From positions 1-44,045 of the forward strand of contig LZRT01000142.1 of assembly GCA_002159075.1 (NCBI GenBank): a DNA stretch of 44,045 nucleotides, in the 5' to 3' direction. The notes beneath the pieces were generated by a model. The model saw nothing but the letters and a program-made list of their open reading frames with translations, did not search any database and had not been told where the DNA came from. The position numbers were made by a program, and so were the translations under genes. The stretch is from Bacillus thermozeamaize (lineage in GTDB: Bacteria; Bacillota; Bacilli; ZCTH02-B2). Shown here piece by piece: positions 37,126 through 44,045 of this stretch; the stretch's first letter is position 1, and each line of letters starts with the position of its first letter.

Positions 37126-37425
37126 CTATCGCTTGGCTGCTTTGCGGGTGGCTGCAAGGGCTGGTTGTTCCTCCTGATTTTTCTTTTTATACTTGATTTT
37201 TGTGGCCTCTCCGCCACGCAGATGCCGGACCGATTTATGATGTTCCAGAATTTTTTTAACTTCTTCATAAAGTTGCGGGTTGATTTCCGGGAGCCGTTCC
37301 GTAAGATCTTTGTGTACCGTACTCTTGGAAACGCCAAATGCTTTGGCTGTCATGCGAACCGTATTCCGTGTCTCGGTGATGTATCGCGCGATGTTCACGG
37401 CCCGTTCCTTAATGTAGTCATGCAC
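37126..37425 (-). CDS. spoIIID: Sporulation transcriptional regulator SpoIIID
   Basis: A 99-residue DNA-binding protein active in the mother cell. It begins (V/M)HDYIKERAVNIARYITETR, followed by the helix-turn-helix RMTAKAFGVSKSTVHKDLTE and a basic C-terminal tail (HLRGGEATKIKYKKK) that adds DNA contacts. The start is GTG at 37425 with GGAGGCGAGG upstream; the longer open frame to 37542 runs through a promoter and a terminator region. The tail is slightly longer and more Ala/Lys-rich than in B. subtilis (93 residues). A sigma-E-type promoter precedes it. Confidence 0.96.
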   Translation of the reverse strand: MHDYIKERAVNIARYITETRNTVRMTAKAFGVSKSTVHKDLTERLPEINPQLYEEVKKILEHHKSVRHLRGGEATKIKYKKKNQEEQPALAATRKAAKR

Positions 37426-37461
37426 ACCCCTCGCCTCCCTGCTTTTCACAATGTCTGGTAC

Positions 37462-37489
37462 ATTATATGAGGGGGGACTGCATATATTC
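37462..37489 (-). promoter_or_regulatory. Probable sigma-E promoter of spoIIID
   Basis: GAATATA (37483-37489), 13 bp, then CATATAAT (37462-37469) on the minus strand. This fits the known sigma-E pattern (GNATATT...CATACAAT), and spoIIID is a sigma-E gene in B. subtilis. Confidence 0.6.
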
Positions 37490-37529
37490 GATATTTCCAA
37501 GCCTGACAAGCCTTGATTTCGCGTATTTT

Positions 37530-37570
37530 GCAAAAAAGACATCCCCCGCGCTTTTTCAGGCGGGGGATGT
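37530..37570 (-). terminator. Intrinsic terminator of spoIIQ
   Basis: On the minus strand ACATCCCCCGC and GCGGGGGATGT form an 11-bp stem, followed by CTTTTTT. It lies 19 bp past the spoIIQ stop. Confidence 0.95.
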
Positions 37571-37588
37571 GTGCCGGTTTTGCCTGTG

Positions 37589-38515
37589 TCAATCCTGTTC
37601 CTCTGCTTTTTCCTCTGAATCGGTTGTCTTTTTCTCCGTATCAGTGGTTTTTTCCTCTGAACCAGTGGCCTTTTTCTCAGACCCGGCCGGCGAAGGAGGA
37701 TTCAGGTACGCAAGGGGTGAAACGGGTTTTCCGTCCTTGCGGACCTCAAAGTGCAGGTGGTTGCCGGTATCCTGCTCGTATTCGTTCCGTCCGGCAATCC
37801 CCAGCACGGTACCCTGCTGCAGGACATCTCCTTCTTCCACGTACACTTCGGACAGGCTCTGGTACACCGTCACCAGCTGATCATCGTGGGTCATCTCGAT
37901 CAAATATCCGACCAGCGGATCCTGCGCCACGCGGGTGACCTTGCCGCTCAGGGCAGCAATCACCTCAAACGGCTCGCCGCTTTTCAGCGCATAGTCAATG
38001 CCGTTATGGGCCGTATAGCTGTCACCGTACTTGACCATCGCCTGGGCATTTTTTTCCCCGGCCTTGTCATCGAAAAAGTGGCGAACGACGACCATCTCTG
38101 CATCTTTTTTGACCGGCTCGATCATCACTTCCTTCTGGCCTGTGACAGGAACGCTTTGCTCCTCATTCTGGGTCAGGTTTTGTCCCTCCCGGACCGAAAT
38201 GCCGAGATCCTCCTTATTCAAGGGATAGTCATTTCGATCCTGAAGCTGCCACATAACAGTAAAGATGATGGCTGCCACAGCCAGGTAAACGACAGGCGGT
38301 ACCCATTTGTTTCGGAACCAGGTTTTCCACTTGGCTCCCTTTGCCCGGCCCGTCCCTTTCCTTGCCGTCTGCGCCATCACCGTTTCAGCTCCTGCCTCTT
38401 TCACGGTTTTCTCTTGTTCTGCAGGAGGCTGATCCGGCAACATGTCAACAGCATCCATGGACTGCGCGGCATGTTCCAACTCGTGGGAATGTTGCTCATG
38501 TTCCTTATGATTCAT
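37589..38515 (-). CDS. spoIIQ: Stage II sporulation protein SpoIIQ (M23/LytM-type)
   Basis: A 308-residue forespore membrane protein with an acidic/His-rich cytoplasmic N-terminus, one helix (WVPPVVYLAVAAIIFTVMW near 72-90) and an external LytM (M23) domain at about 150-275. It partners SpoIIIAH across the intermembrane space during engulfment. Here the zinc-site residues look complete: HNGIDYAL (His and Asp) and GNHLHFEV (HxH), whereas B. subtilis SpoIIQ lacks the first His. The C-terminus is a low-complexity Glu/Lys/Thr tail (KKTTDSEEKAEEQD). ATG 38515 has GAGGTGAT seven bases upstream; 38539 lacks a site. It follows spoIID as in B. subtilis. Confidence 0.92.
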   Translation of the reverse strand: MNHKEHEQHSHELEHAAQSMDAVDMLPDQPPAEQEKTVKEAGAETVMAQTARKGTGRAKGAKWKTWFRNKWVPPVVYLAVAAIIFTVMWQLQDRNDYPLNKEDLGISVREGQNLTQNEEQSVPVTGQKEVMIEPVKKDAEMVVVRHFFDDKAGEKNAQAMVKYGDSYTAHNGIDYALKSGEPFEVIAALSGKVTRVAQDPLVGYLIEMTHDDQLVTVYQSLSEVYVEEGDVLQQGTVLGIAGRNEYEQDTGNHLHFEVRKDGKPVSPLAYLNPPSPAGSEKKATGSEEKTTDTEKKTTDSEEKAEEQD

Positions 38516-38537
38516 TTTTTGCATCACCTCAGGATCC

Positions 38538-38566
38538 ATTGTGGACCATTTTCGTCAATTCTAAAC
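38538..38566 (-). promoter_or_regulatory. Possible sigma-F promoter of spoIIQ
   Basis: GTTTA (38562-38566), 14 bp, then GGTCCACAAT (38538-38547) on the minus strand resembles the forespore sigma-F/G pattern (GTATA...GGNNANAAT). spoIIQ is a sigma-F gene in B. subtilis. Confidence 0.4.
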
Positions 38567-38577
38567 CTGAGGGATGT

Positions 38578-39642
38578 TCAGTTTTGCGAATCGTTTTTTG
38601 CGGTCTGTTTAATCCACTGGCGGTAGTCTTGCAATTCGACCCCCTGGTAGTAATAGCGGATGATCTCCTCCGCCTTTTTTCCTTCCTTGGCCATGCCGTC
38701 AGCGCCATACTGGCTCATCCCGACACCATGGCCGTAGCCGTTTGTCGTAAATTCCAGCTCATCTCCGTTCACCCGGACGGTAAAATCGGATGAATTCAGC
38801 CCCAGCGCTTCGCGAATCTCCCGGCCGCTGAACAGCTTGTCCCCGATTCGCACCTCTTTGACCCGATGGCCGGTGGTTTTGGAAACCACTTCGATCCAGG
38901 GGCGTCCATCCGTCGTAGCGGTCACCTCCGGCTTGAGCGACAACTTGGCGAGAAATTTCTCGAGCGGCAACTTGACGGTGGCCTGGAATTTGGGGGAACG
39001 CGCATCCCACGGCGAAGGAACGCTCTTGAGGTAGGGCAAGGCGTTGCCGTGCCAATATTCATGCGCATTTTCCGTATATCCGTTGCTGGTGGAAAAAAAG
39101 GTGGCGTAGATGGGCTTTCCTTTATAGGTAATGACTTTCCCGCGCGTTTCGGCCACTGCCTTTGTCAGTTTGGCCATGTTTTTCTCGTAGGCAAGCCCCC
39201 AGCGCGCACGCAAGGTATTTTCGTCCAAGTAGGCCTGGTGTTGGACCGTATCCGACACCATGGCGCCTGCCGGAACATCTGAAAAATCGCCGAGAATCAG
39301 CCGCTGCACGATGTAGGTTCGGGATGCGATGGCCTGCGCTTTGAGCGCTTCCAGTTCAAAATCGATGGGCATCTCGGCGGCCACCACCCCACGCACGTAC
39401 TGTTCCAGCGGCACCTGGATCACCCGCTTTTCCTGACTCAGGTACACCGTGACCAGCGGTTCTCCAGCCTCCGGGTCCAGCCGGATCGTCTCCTGCCGGG
39501 CGGCAGCCTCCTCCACCTGGCCTCCCTGTTTGAACCCAAGGACCAGCAAAGAGGGGATCAGGATGATGACAAGACTCATTCCGACGATGAAAAGGAAAAT
39601 CTGTCGCTGCAATCGTTTCTCCTCCTTTTGCCTCCTCCGCAT
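38578..39642 (-). CDS. spoIID: Stage II sporulation protein D (lytic transglycosylase)
   Basis: A 354-residue membrane-anchored enzyme that cleaves glycan strands during engulfment with SpoIIP. One N-terminal helix (IFLFIVGMSLVIILIPSLLV), then the catalytic block YVRGVVAAEMPIDFELEALK (Glu near 95), AQAIASRTYIV, FFSTSNGYTENAHEYW, and near the C-terminus NGYGHGVGMSQYGADGMA. This is the standard SpoIID order and is the reference for the permuted copy at 12862-15597. AAGGGATGG precedes ATG 39642. It lies between murA and spoIIQ as in B. subtilis. Confidence 0.96.
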   Translation of the reverse strand: MRRRQKEEKRLQRQIFLFIVGMSLVIILIPSLLVLGFKQGGQVEEAAARQETIRLDPEAGEPLVTVYLSQEKRVIQVPLEQYVRGVVAAEMPIDFELEALKAQAIASRTYIVQRLILGDFSDVPAGAMVSDTVQHQAYLDENTLRARWGLAYEKNMAKLTKAVAETRGKVITYKGKPIYATFFSTSNGYTENAHEYWHGNALPYLKSVPSPWDARSPKFQATVKLPLEKFLAKLSLKPEVTATTDGRPWIEVVSKTTGHRVKEVRIGDKLFSGREIREALGLNSSDFTVRVNGDELEFTTNGYGHGVGMSQYGADGMAKEGKKAEEIIRYYYQGVELQDYRQWIKQTAKNDSQN

Positions 39643-39705
39643 ATGCCATCCCTTTCACCAGCTCGTCCATATGATCCTATGTTGCGGTCCCAGGGTTTAG
39701 AACCA

Positions 39706-39736
39706 CAAAAAAACCCCTGACATCGTTTGTCAGGGG
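39706..39736 (-). terminator. Intrinsic terminator of murA
   Basis: On the minus strand CCCCTGACA (39728-39736) and TGTCAGGGG (39714-39722) pair around five bases, followed by seven T residues (39707-39713). It separates murA from spoIID, letting spoIID use its own sporulation promoter. Confidence 0.95.
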
Positions 39737-39758
39737 TAAAGATGTTGTCAGGAGTAAA
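39727..39758. repeat. 14-bp direct repeat, period 18, duplicating one arm of the murA terminator
   Basis: TTGTCAGGGGTAAA (39727-39740) and TTGTCAGGAGTAAA (39745-39758) differ at one base. The first contains the 5' arm of the terminator stem. Confidence 0.8.
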
Positions 39759-39763
39759 TAGAA

Positions 39764-41119
39764 TCAGCTCAGGTTTGCCACGGATTGGGTTTCCCGCTCC
39801 TCATCGCCGACGCGTTCTTCCTGGGGAAACGGAACCAAATTCCGGGGTGGCGAGGGCTCGCTCTCCGGCACGCGCTCCACGTCCGCGCCCAAAGCTTGCA
39901 GCTTTTCGGCAAAATGAAGGTAACCGCGATCCAGATGCTGCAATCCATACACATGGGTCGTGCCTTCCGCCGCCAGCCCGGCCAAGACAAGCGCCGCCGT
40001 GGCGCGGAGATCGCTTCCCGTCACGTGCGCGCCTTTCAGCCGGCAAGGACCTTCGACAATGGCGGTACGGCCCTCGATTTTTACTTTTCCGTTCATCCGG
40101 TTGAACTCCTGAACATGCATAAAGCGGTTTTCAAAAACGGTTTCCGTGACGACGCCAGGTCCTTCCGCCACCAGCATCAGGGCCATCATTTGCGCTTGCA
40201 TGTCCGTCGGAAAACCAGGATAGGGGAGCGTCTTCAGATCGACATTCCGAAGCGGCCCATTGCGCCTGACGCGGATTCCCTGCTCCTCTTCCTGGCAGAT
40301 CACCCCCATCTCCGTCAGTTTGGCGATGACGGGTTTCAAATGTTCGGCAATCGCGCCCTCCACAAAAACATCCCCGCCCGTAATGGCGGCGGCCACCATG
40401 AAGGTACCGGCTTCAATGCGGTCCGGGATGACGGTGTGGCTGGTTCCGTGCAGATCCTCCACGCCCTCAATGCGGATGGTTCCGGTCCCTGCCCCCCGAA
40501 CCCTTCCACCCATCGCATTGAGAAAATTGGCCAAATCCACGATCTCCGGCTCTTGCGCGGCATTTTCGATGACGGTGGTGCCCTTGGCCAGGACGGCCGC
40601 CATCATGATATTTTCCGTCGCCCCTACACTGGCCACATCCAGATAGATGGTATTGCCAGTCAGCCCGTTGGGTGCGTATGCCTCGACATATCCGTTGCCG
40701 AGCGTCACGCGAGCGCCTAATGCTTCAAAGCCCTTAAGATGCTGATCAATGGGACGCGACCCAATGGCGCAGCCTCCGGGAAGGGAGACACGGGCCTGGC
40801 CAATCCGCGCCAACAGCGGCCCCATGACCAAAAAAGAGGCTCTCATTTTGCGCACCAGTTCGTACGGGGCCTCTCCGCTTTGGATACAGGTGGCATCCAC
40901 GGACAACCCATTCGCCCCGTAACGGGTCTTGGCACCCAAAGATTTCAGCACGTCGCACATGGTGTTGACATCATCCAATTCAGGGGCATCCTGAATCAAG
41001 CTAATTCCCTTCTTCGCAAGGAGCGAGGCAGCCAGGATGGGCAAAACCGCATTTTTGGCACCTTGGATTTTCACAGTACCATGTAAAGCTCTACCTCCAC
41101 GTACGACGATTTTTTCCAC
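39764..41119 (-). CDS. murA: UDP-N-acetylglucosamine 1-carboxyvinyltransferase MurA
   Basis: A 451-residue enzyme that adds enolpyruvate to UDP-GlcNAc, the committed step of peptidoglycan synthesis. It opens [20 protein letters not shown]; the catalytic and fosfomycin-binding Cys is in [20 protein letters not shown] near residue 118; [20 protein letters not shown] lies near 300. The start is GTG 41119 with GGAGGG upstream. The C-terminus has about 25 extra residues rich in Glu/Arg ([13 protein letters not shown]-like) beyond the usual end. Its position next to spoIID matches B. subtilis murAA. Confidence 0.97.
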   Translation of the reverse strand: MEKIVVRGGRALHGTVKIQGAKNAVLPILAASLLAKKGISLIQDAPELDDVNTMCDVLKSLGAKTRYGANGLSVDATCIQSGEAPYELVRKMRASFLVMGPLLARIGQARVSLPGGCAIGSRPIDQHLKGFEALGARVTLGNGYVEAYAPNGLTGNTIYLDVASVGATENIMMAAVLAKGTTVIENAAQEPEIVDLANFLNAMGGRVRGAGTGTIRIEGVEDLHGTSHTVIPDRIEAGTFMVAAAITGGDVFVEGAIAEHLKPVIAKLTEMGVICQEEEQGIRVRRNGPLRNVDLKTLPYPGFPTDMQAQMMALMLVAEGPGVVTETVFENRFMHVQEFNRMNGKVKIEGRTAIVEGPCRLKGAHVTGSDLRATAALVLAGLAAEGTTHVYGLQHLDRGYLHFAEKLQALGADVERVPESEPSPPRNLVPFPQEERVGDEERETQSVANLS

Positions 41120-41374
41120 TTTATTCCCTCCAAGTCAGTTGTTCCAAGGAGAACCGCCGTGAACACACCCGCACTATGTATACCTGATGCAAGGCTGTCC
41201 GATTCTGCAACTCGCAGACTCGCGTGGCATTTCTCTGTACACTGATGACCAGTGTATCATTGAATGGCTGCAAAGCCAAGTGCCGAAACCCGTTATTTCT
41301 AATATGGTCAACAAGGCGGCGTTGTATTCGATAGATACAGAGTTATAGATTTAGGCCAAAGCGGTTCAAAAAGC
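41120..41374. other. Upstream region of murA, no gene seen
   Basis: 255 bp without a supported gene; the ywmB gene that precedes murA in B. subtilis is not here. It contains an inverted repeat TACACTG/CAGTGTA (41238-41256) and a short tandem ACTCGC-type duplication (41210-41224). Confidence 0.5.
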
Positions 41375-41605
41375 TCAAAATAAGTATCGCAACAGCGTGG
41401 ACCAGTTCAGATAATCCATGACAAAACGGGCAAACGCATGTCCCAACGTGAGGGAGAGCAAAACCAGCAAAAGCTGGAACGAACGATCTTTCACATTTTT
41501 GACAAACAGGTCCCAACGAATGGCTTGCAAAGCATACCACGCCAGCAGTATGCCGACAAGGGAAACCACCATGCTCAGCAAGCCGGCCCAGGCGACTTGG
41601 TTCAC
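41375..41605 (-). CDS. ywzB: YwzB-like DUF1146 membrane protein
   Basis: A 76-residue protein with two membrane helices (LLSMVVSLVGILLAWYALQA and FQLLLVLLSLTLGHAFARFV) and the DUF1146 features RWDLFVKNVKDR between them and FVMDYLNWSTLLRYL at the end. I place the start at the GTG at 41605 (after a GGGAGGGGG ribosome site), giving the usual family length. In B. subtilis ywzB lies in the atp-murAA interval, so the position is conserved. Function unknown. Confidence 0.85.
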   Translation of the reverse strand: MNQVAWAGLLSMVVSLVGILLAWYALQAIRWDLFVKNVKDRSFQLLLVLLSLTLGHAFARFVMDYLNWSTLLRYLF

Positions 41606-41756
41606 AGCCCCCTCCCCTTTCCTCCCTCCAGCGAGGGTGTACATGCCAGTGACGCTCTCTCCTCATCATTAACAGACGATTTTCTCAGACGTTGGTATCG
41701 ACAAAAACCCACATAATAAATCAAGTCGAAAGCTATTTCCAGTTTCAGGCGGTGCG

Positions 41757-41786
41757 AGAAAAAATCCGGGACGCGTTGTCCCGGAT
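41757..41786 (-). terminator. Intrinsic terminator of the nuo operon
   Basis: On the minus strand ATCCGGGAC and GTCCCGGAT pair around five bases and are followed by six T residues. It lies 19 bp past the nuoN stop, so nuoN is the last gene of the complex I operon. Confidence 0.95.
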
Positions 41787-41804
41787 CCAGGTGTACGCCG
41801 CTGC

Positions 41805-43334
41805 TTACAAGGCCGGGGTGGCCGGCGTGAAGAACTGCTGGATGACTGGAAAGTACTGGTGCATCAGATCAAAAGCCAGCCCTGGGTAAACCCCCAGCAC
41901 CAGGGTGCCTACCGCGGCAAAGAGGATGAGCAATCCGAGGACTGGCGGGACTTTCAGGCGATCAGCCACGGCGGGAACGCGGAGGTACATCTGCCGGACT
42001 ATCTTGAAATAGAAGGCGTAAGAGATCACCGTCGTGACAGCCATCAGTACCGGCAGCCACCAGTTCCCCATAGCGAGGGTGCCCAGAAGAATGTAGAACT
42101 TCCCGAAAAACCCGGCCGTGAAGGGAAAGCCGGCAAGGGACAGCAAAAAGAGCGTTGCGGCAAGCGCCAGCCAGGGCGAACGCCGGTACAGCCCGGCAAA
42201 GATCCGGAGGTTTGTATCCCCCGATTGGCCGACAACCAACAGGACCGTGAACAGCCCCAAATTCATCAACAAATAGGCGACGAGGAAAAAGAGCATCTGG
42301 TCAAACATCAAGGTGCTCATCATCGCAAACGGCACCAGCAGATACCCGGCCTGACCGATGCTGGAATAGGCCATCAGCCGCTTGACATCCACCTGGTGGA
42401 GGGCCGTGGTGGTCCCGATGATCATGCTGGCAGCCGCCACAATCGAAAGAAGCCAACCGATCGCCGGCAATTTGGATTCCATCAGATCGCCGTAAAAGGC
42501 GAGAAAGAAGACCCGCATCATCATCGCCAGACCAGCCGCCTTGGAAGCCACCGACAAAAAGGAGACCGTGGGAATGGGCGAACCTTCATAGACATCCGGG
42601 GCCCACATGTGGAACGGCACCGTGGACACCTTGAACCCGAAACCGACCAGCATCAGGCCAAAGCCGATCATCAGGATGAAGGAATATCCGGAATTCCAGG
42701 CTTCCGGCAGGCGCTCACCGATGGTATACAGGTTGGTCGAGCCTGTCAAACCGTAGATGAAAGAAAACCCATAGAGCAGCGCGGCTGACGCAGCGCCGCC
42801 ATACACGATGTATTTGAAGGCCGCCTCGTTTGATTTGACATCCCGCTTGCGAATCCCCGCCATGATATACGAAGCGATGCTCATCGTCTCCAGCCCGATA
42901 TACATTGGGATGAGATCGGCTGAGGAAACCATGATCATCGCCCCGAGCGCGGCGGTCAGCATCAGATACAGGTACTCGGCGCGGGTGTCCGCCTCCTTGC
43001 GCCCGCCATCATAGATGATCTGGACGAGCGAAAAGGCCACAGCCGCCAGGATGATCAGCTTGAATGCCTGGCTGAAGGCGTCCATGCGAAACTGTTCGCC
43101 CAGGATCTCCTTCGGCTCTCCGCCCAGATGGGCAATCATCAACGCCATGGCCAGCAGGACGCCCAGGACGGCAAAAGCGCCCAAAAAACGGCGAGGGTTC
43201 TTCCGGGGGAGCAACAAATCGCACACCAACACCAGGATCGCGGTGACCAGAACCACGAGCTCCGGCGCCATCAATCCCCAATCGTATGAAAGCACCGGAT
43301 GAAGCTTTGTCTCAACTTGTGTCTCCATACCCAT
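41805..43334 (-). CDS. nuoN: NADH-quinone oxidoreductase subunit N
   Basis: A 509-residue antiporter-like proton-pumping subunit of complex I with about 14 helices. The conserved core includes ADLIPMYIGLETMSIASYIM, KSNEAAFKYIVYGGAASAAL (with the key Lys), FKVSTVPFHMWAPDVYEGSP and HQVDVKRLMAYSSIGQAGYL. ATG 43334 has GGGGGA upstream. It begins four bases after the nuoM stop. Confidence 0.97.
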   Translation of the reverse strand: MGMETQVETKLHPVLSYDWGLMAPELVVLVTAILVLVCDLLLPRKNPRRFLGAFAVLGVLLAMALMIAHLGGEPKEILGEQFRMDAFSQAFKLIILAAVAFSLVQIIYDGGRKEADTRAEYLYLMLTAALGAMIMVSSADLIPMYIGLETMSIASYIMAGIRKRDVKSNEAAFKYIVYGGAASAALLYGFSFIYGLTGSTNLYTIGERLPEAWNSGYSFILMIGFGLMLVGFGFKVSTVPFHMWAPDVYEGSPIPTVSFLSVASKAAGLAMMMRVFFLAFYGDLMESKLPAIGWLLSIVAAASMIIGTTTALHQVDVKRLMAYSSIGQAGYLLVPFAMMSTLMFDQMLFFLVAYLLMNLGLFTVLLVVGQSGDTNLRIFAGLYRRSPWLALAATLFLLSLAGFPFTAGFFGKFYILLGTLAMGNWWLPVLMAVTTVISYAFYFKIVRQMYLRVPAVADRLKVPPVLGLLILFAAVGTLVLGVYPGLAFDLMHQYFPVIQQFFTPATPAL

Positions 43335-43338
43335 CGCT

Positions 43339-44045
43339 CTATCCCCCCAACCTCAGCAATAACGACTGCAGCGTATTTTGAAGCGGATCTCCGAGGACTG
43401 AGGGGATCACCCCAAGGAGCAGAACCAGTGCCAGCAAGGCAATCGCCGGGATAAACTCAAGCACCCGCACATCGTTCACGCCTCCCTCTTGCAGCCGAGG
43501 AATGAGCGGGCCAAAGGTAATCCCCTGCATCGCGCGCAGCAGATAGGCTGCCGTCAAAATCATCCCCAGGACGCCGACCGCGGCAAATCCCGGCAACCGG
43601 TTGAAAAGCCCGTGAAAGGTGAGAAATTCGCTGACAAACCCGGACATCAGCGGCAACCCCAGGTAGCCCATTGCGGCAGCCAGGAAGACGCCTGACAGCA
43701 CCGGCATCACCCGGATCAGTCCGCCCAGTTCGTCCAGGCGGGTCGTTCCCGTCCGCAGGTAGATGATCAGGAGAATGTAGAACAACAACGGTGACAAAAG
43801 ACCATGCGAAACCAACTGGAAAATCACACCCTGCCATCCGCTGGCATTCATCGCCGCAAGCCCGAGGAGGACAATCCCCATGTGGCTGACGCTGGAGTAG
43901 GCCAGCACGAGCCGGATGTCGGTTTGCCGGAAGGCGATCAGCGCGCCGTACAGGATGTTGATCACGCCAAAGACCGCCAGCGCGAAGGCGAAATCCCGGA
44001 TCTGTTCGGGGAACAGCCCCGCGCCGAACCGCACGAGACCATACC
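43339..44045 (-). CDS. nuoM: NADH-quinone oxidoreductase subunit M, 3' part, cut by window edge
   Basis: The last 234 codons of an antiporter-like complex I subunit; the frame is still open at the window end, so the 5' part is missing. Conserved pieces are YGALIAFRQTDIRLVLAYSS followed by VSHMGIVLLGL, LPLMSGFVSEFLTF and a run of seven or so helices. The stop is followed after four bases by nuoN, the standard nuoLMN order. Confidence 0.95.
   Translation of the reverse strand, partial: YGLVRFGAGLFPEQIRDFAFALAVFGVINILYGALIAFRQTDIRLVLAYSSVSHMGIVLLGLAAMNASGWQGVIFQLVSHGLLSPLLFYILLIIYLRTGTTRLDELGGLIRVMPVLSGVFLAAAMGYLGLPLMSGFVSEFLTFHGLFNRLPGFAAVGVLGMILTAAYLLRAMQGITFGPLIPRLQEGGVNDVRVLEFIPAIALLALVLLLGVIPSVLGDPLQNTLQSLLLRLGG

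Noticed and set aside
37050-37337. 95-codon minus-strand frame overlapping spoIIID
   Set aside because: Out of frame with the clearly conserved SpoIIID protein and without a ribosome site.

Overview
The window comes from an endospore-forming, motile Bacillales bacterium (Firmicutes), with a GC content that looks mid-50s percent by eye. It carries spoIID, spoIIQ and spoIIID, two FlhO/FlhP-type flagellar rod genes, murA, ywzB-like and fabZ genes in an order close to the Bacillus subtilis chromosome. It also has a full NDH-1 complex I (nuoM, nuoN), which B. subtilis itself lacks. The combination suggests a Bacillales lineage outside Bacillus sensu stricto.

Region 1 (1-11,790) is accessory and catabolic. 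It starts inside a TnpB gene cut by the window edge. Next come a phosphotriesterase-like hydrolase and an acyl-CoA ligase in one overlapping unit, an alpha/beta hydrolase, and an acetyl-CoA hydrolase/CoA-transferase. A second, complete TnpB element (with recognisable omega-RNA, right-end hairpin and predictable guide) lies next to an IS1380-family copy whose transposase has lost its first catalytic Asp by an in-frame deletion. A GntR/FCD repressor then diverges from a two-gene operon (fumarylacetoacetase-family hydrolase plus putative cyclase), with a GntR-type operator between them. The substrate of these catabolic genes cannot be told from sequence.

Region 2 (11,793-24,232) is a surface-protein locus: an NlpC/P60 endopeptidase, a SpoIID/LytB-type protein with CWB2 repeats, a LytC-like amidase with CWB2 repeats, a subtilisin-like protease with CWB2 repeats, an S55 (SpoIVB-type) peptidase with SLH-like sequence, and a protein made only of CWB2 repeats. 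The genes lie on both strands, mostly separated by strong terminators.

Region 3 (24,304-33,562, all minus strand) looks like one long transcription unit for a wall polysaccharide: TagO-type initiating transferase, LCP ligase, nucleotide-sugar dehydrogenase, GT4 glycosyltransferase, MurJ-type flippase, TagA-type transferase, a DUF4330 membrane protein and a Wzy-like polymerase. CWB2 domains are known in other Firmicutes to bind anionic wall polymers, so regions 2 and 3 may be one display system: the polymer and the proteins that hang on it. This is an inference.

Region 4 (33,675-44,045, minus strand) is conserved core: fabZ, a CDP-alcohol phosphatidyltransferase, a 58-residue EpuA-like membrane protein, flagellar rod genes, spoIIID, spoIIQ, spoIID, murA, a YwzB-like protein, nuoN and the 3' part of nuoM. 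mbl, which sits between spoIIID and flhO in B. subtilis, is absent.

The most unexpected pattern is not a gene. Many intergenic gaps contain a head-to-tail duplication of 7-21 bp (examples at 9697-9738, 11721-11742, 15781-15810, 20491-20522, 28551-28570), as if short tandem duplications are continually being made and only tolerated outside genes.
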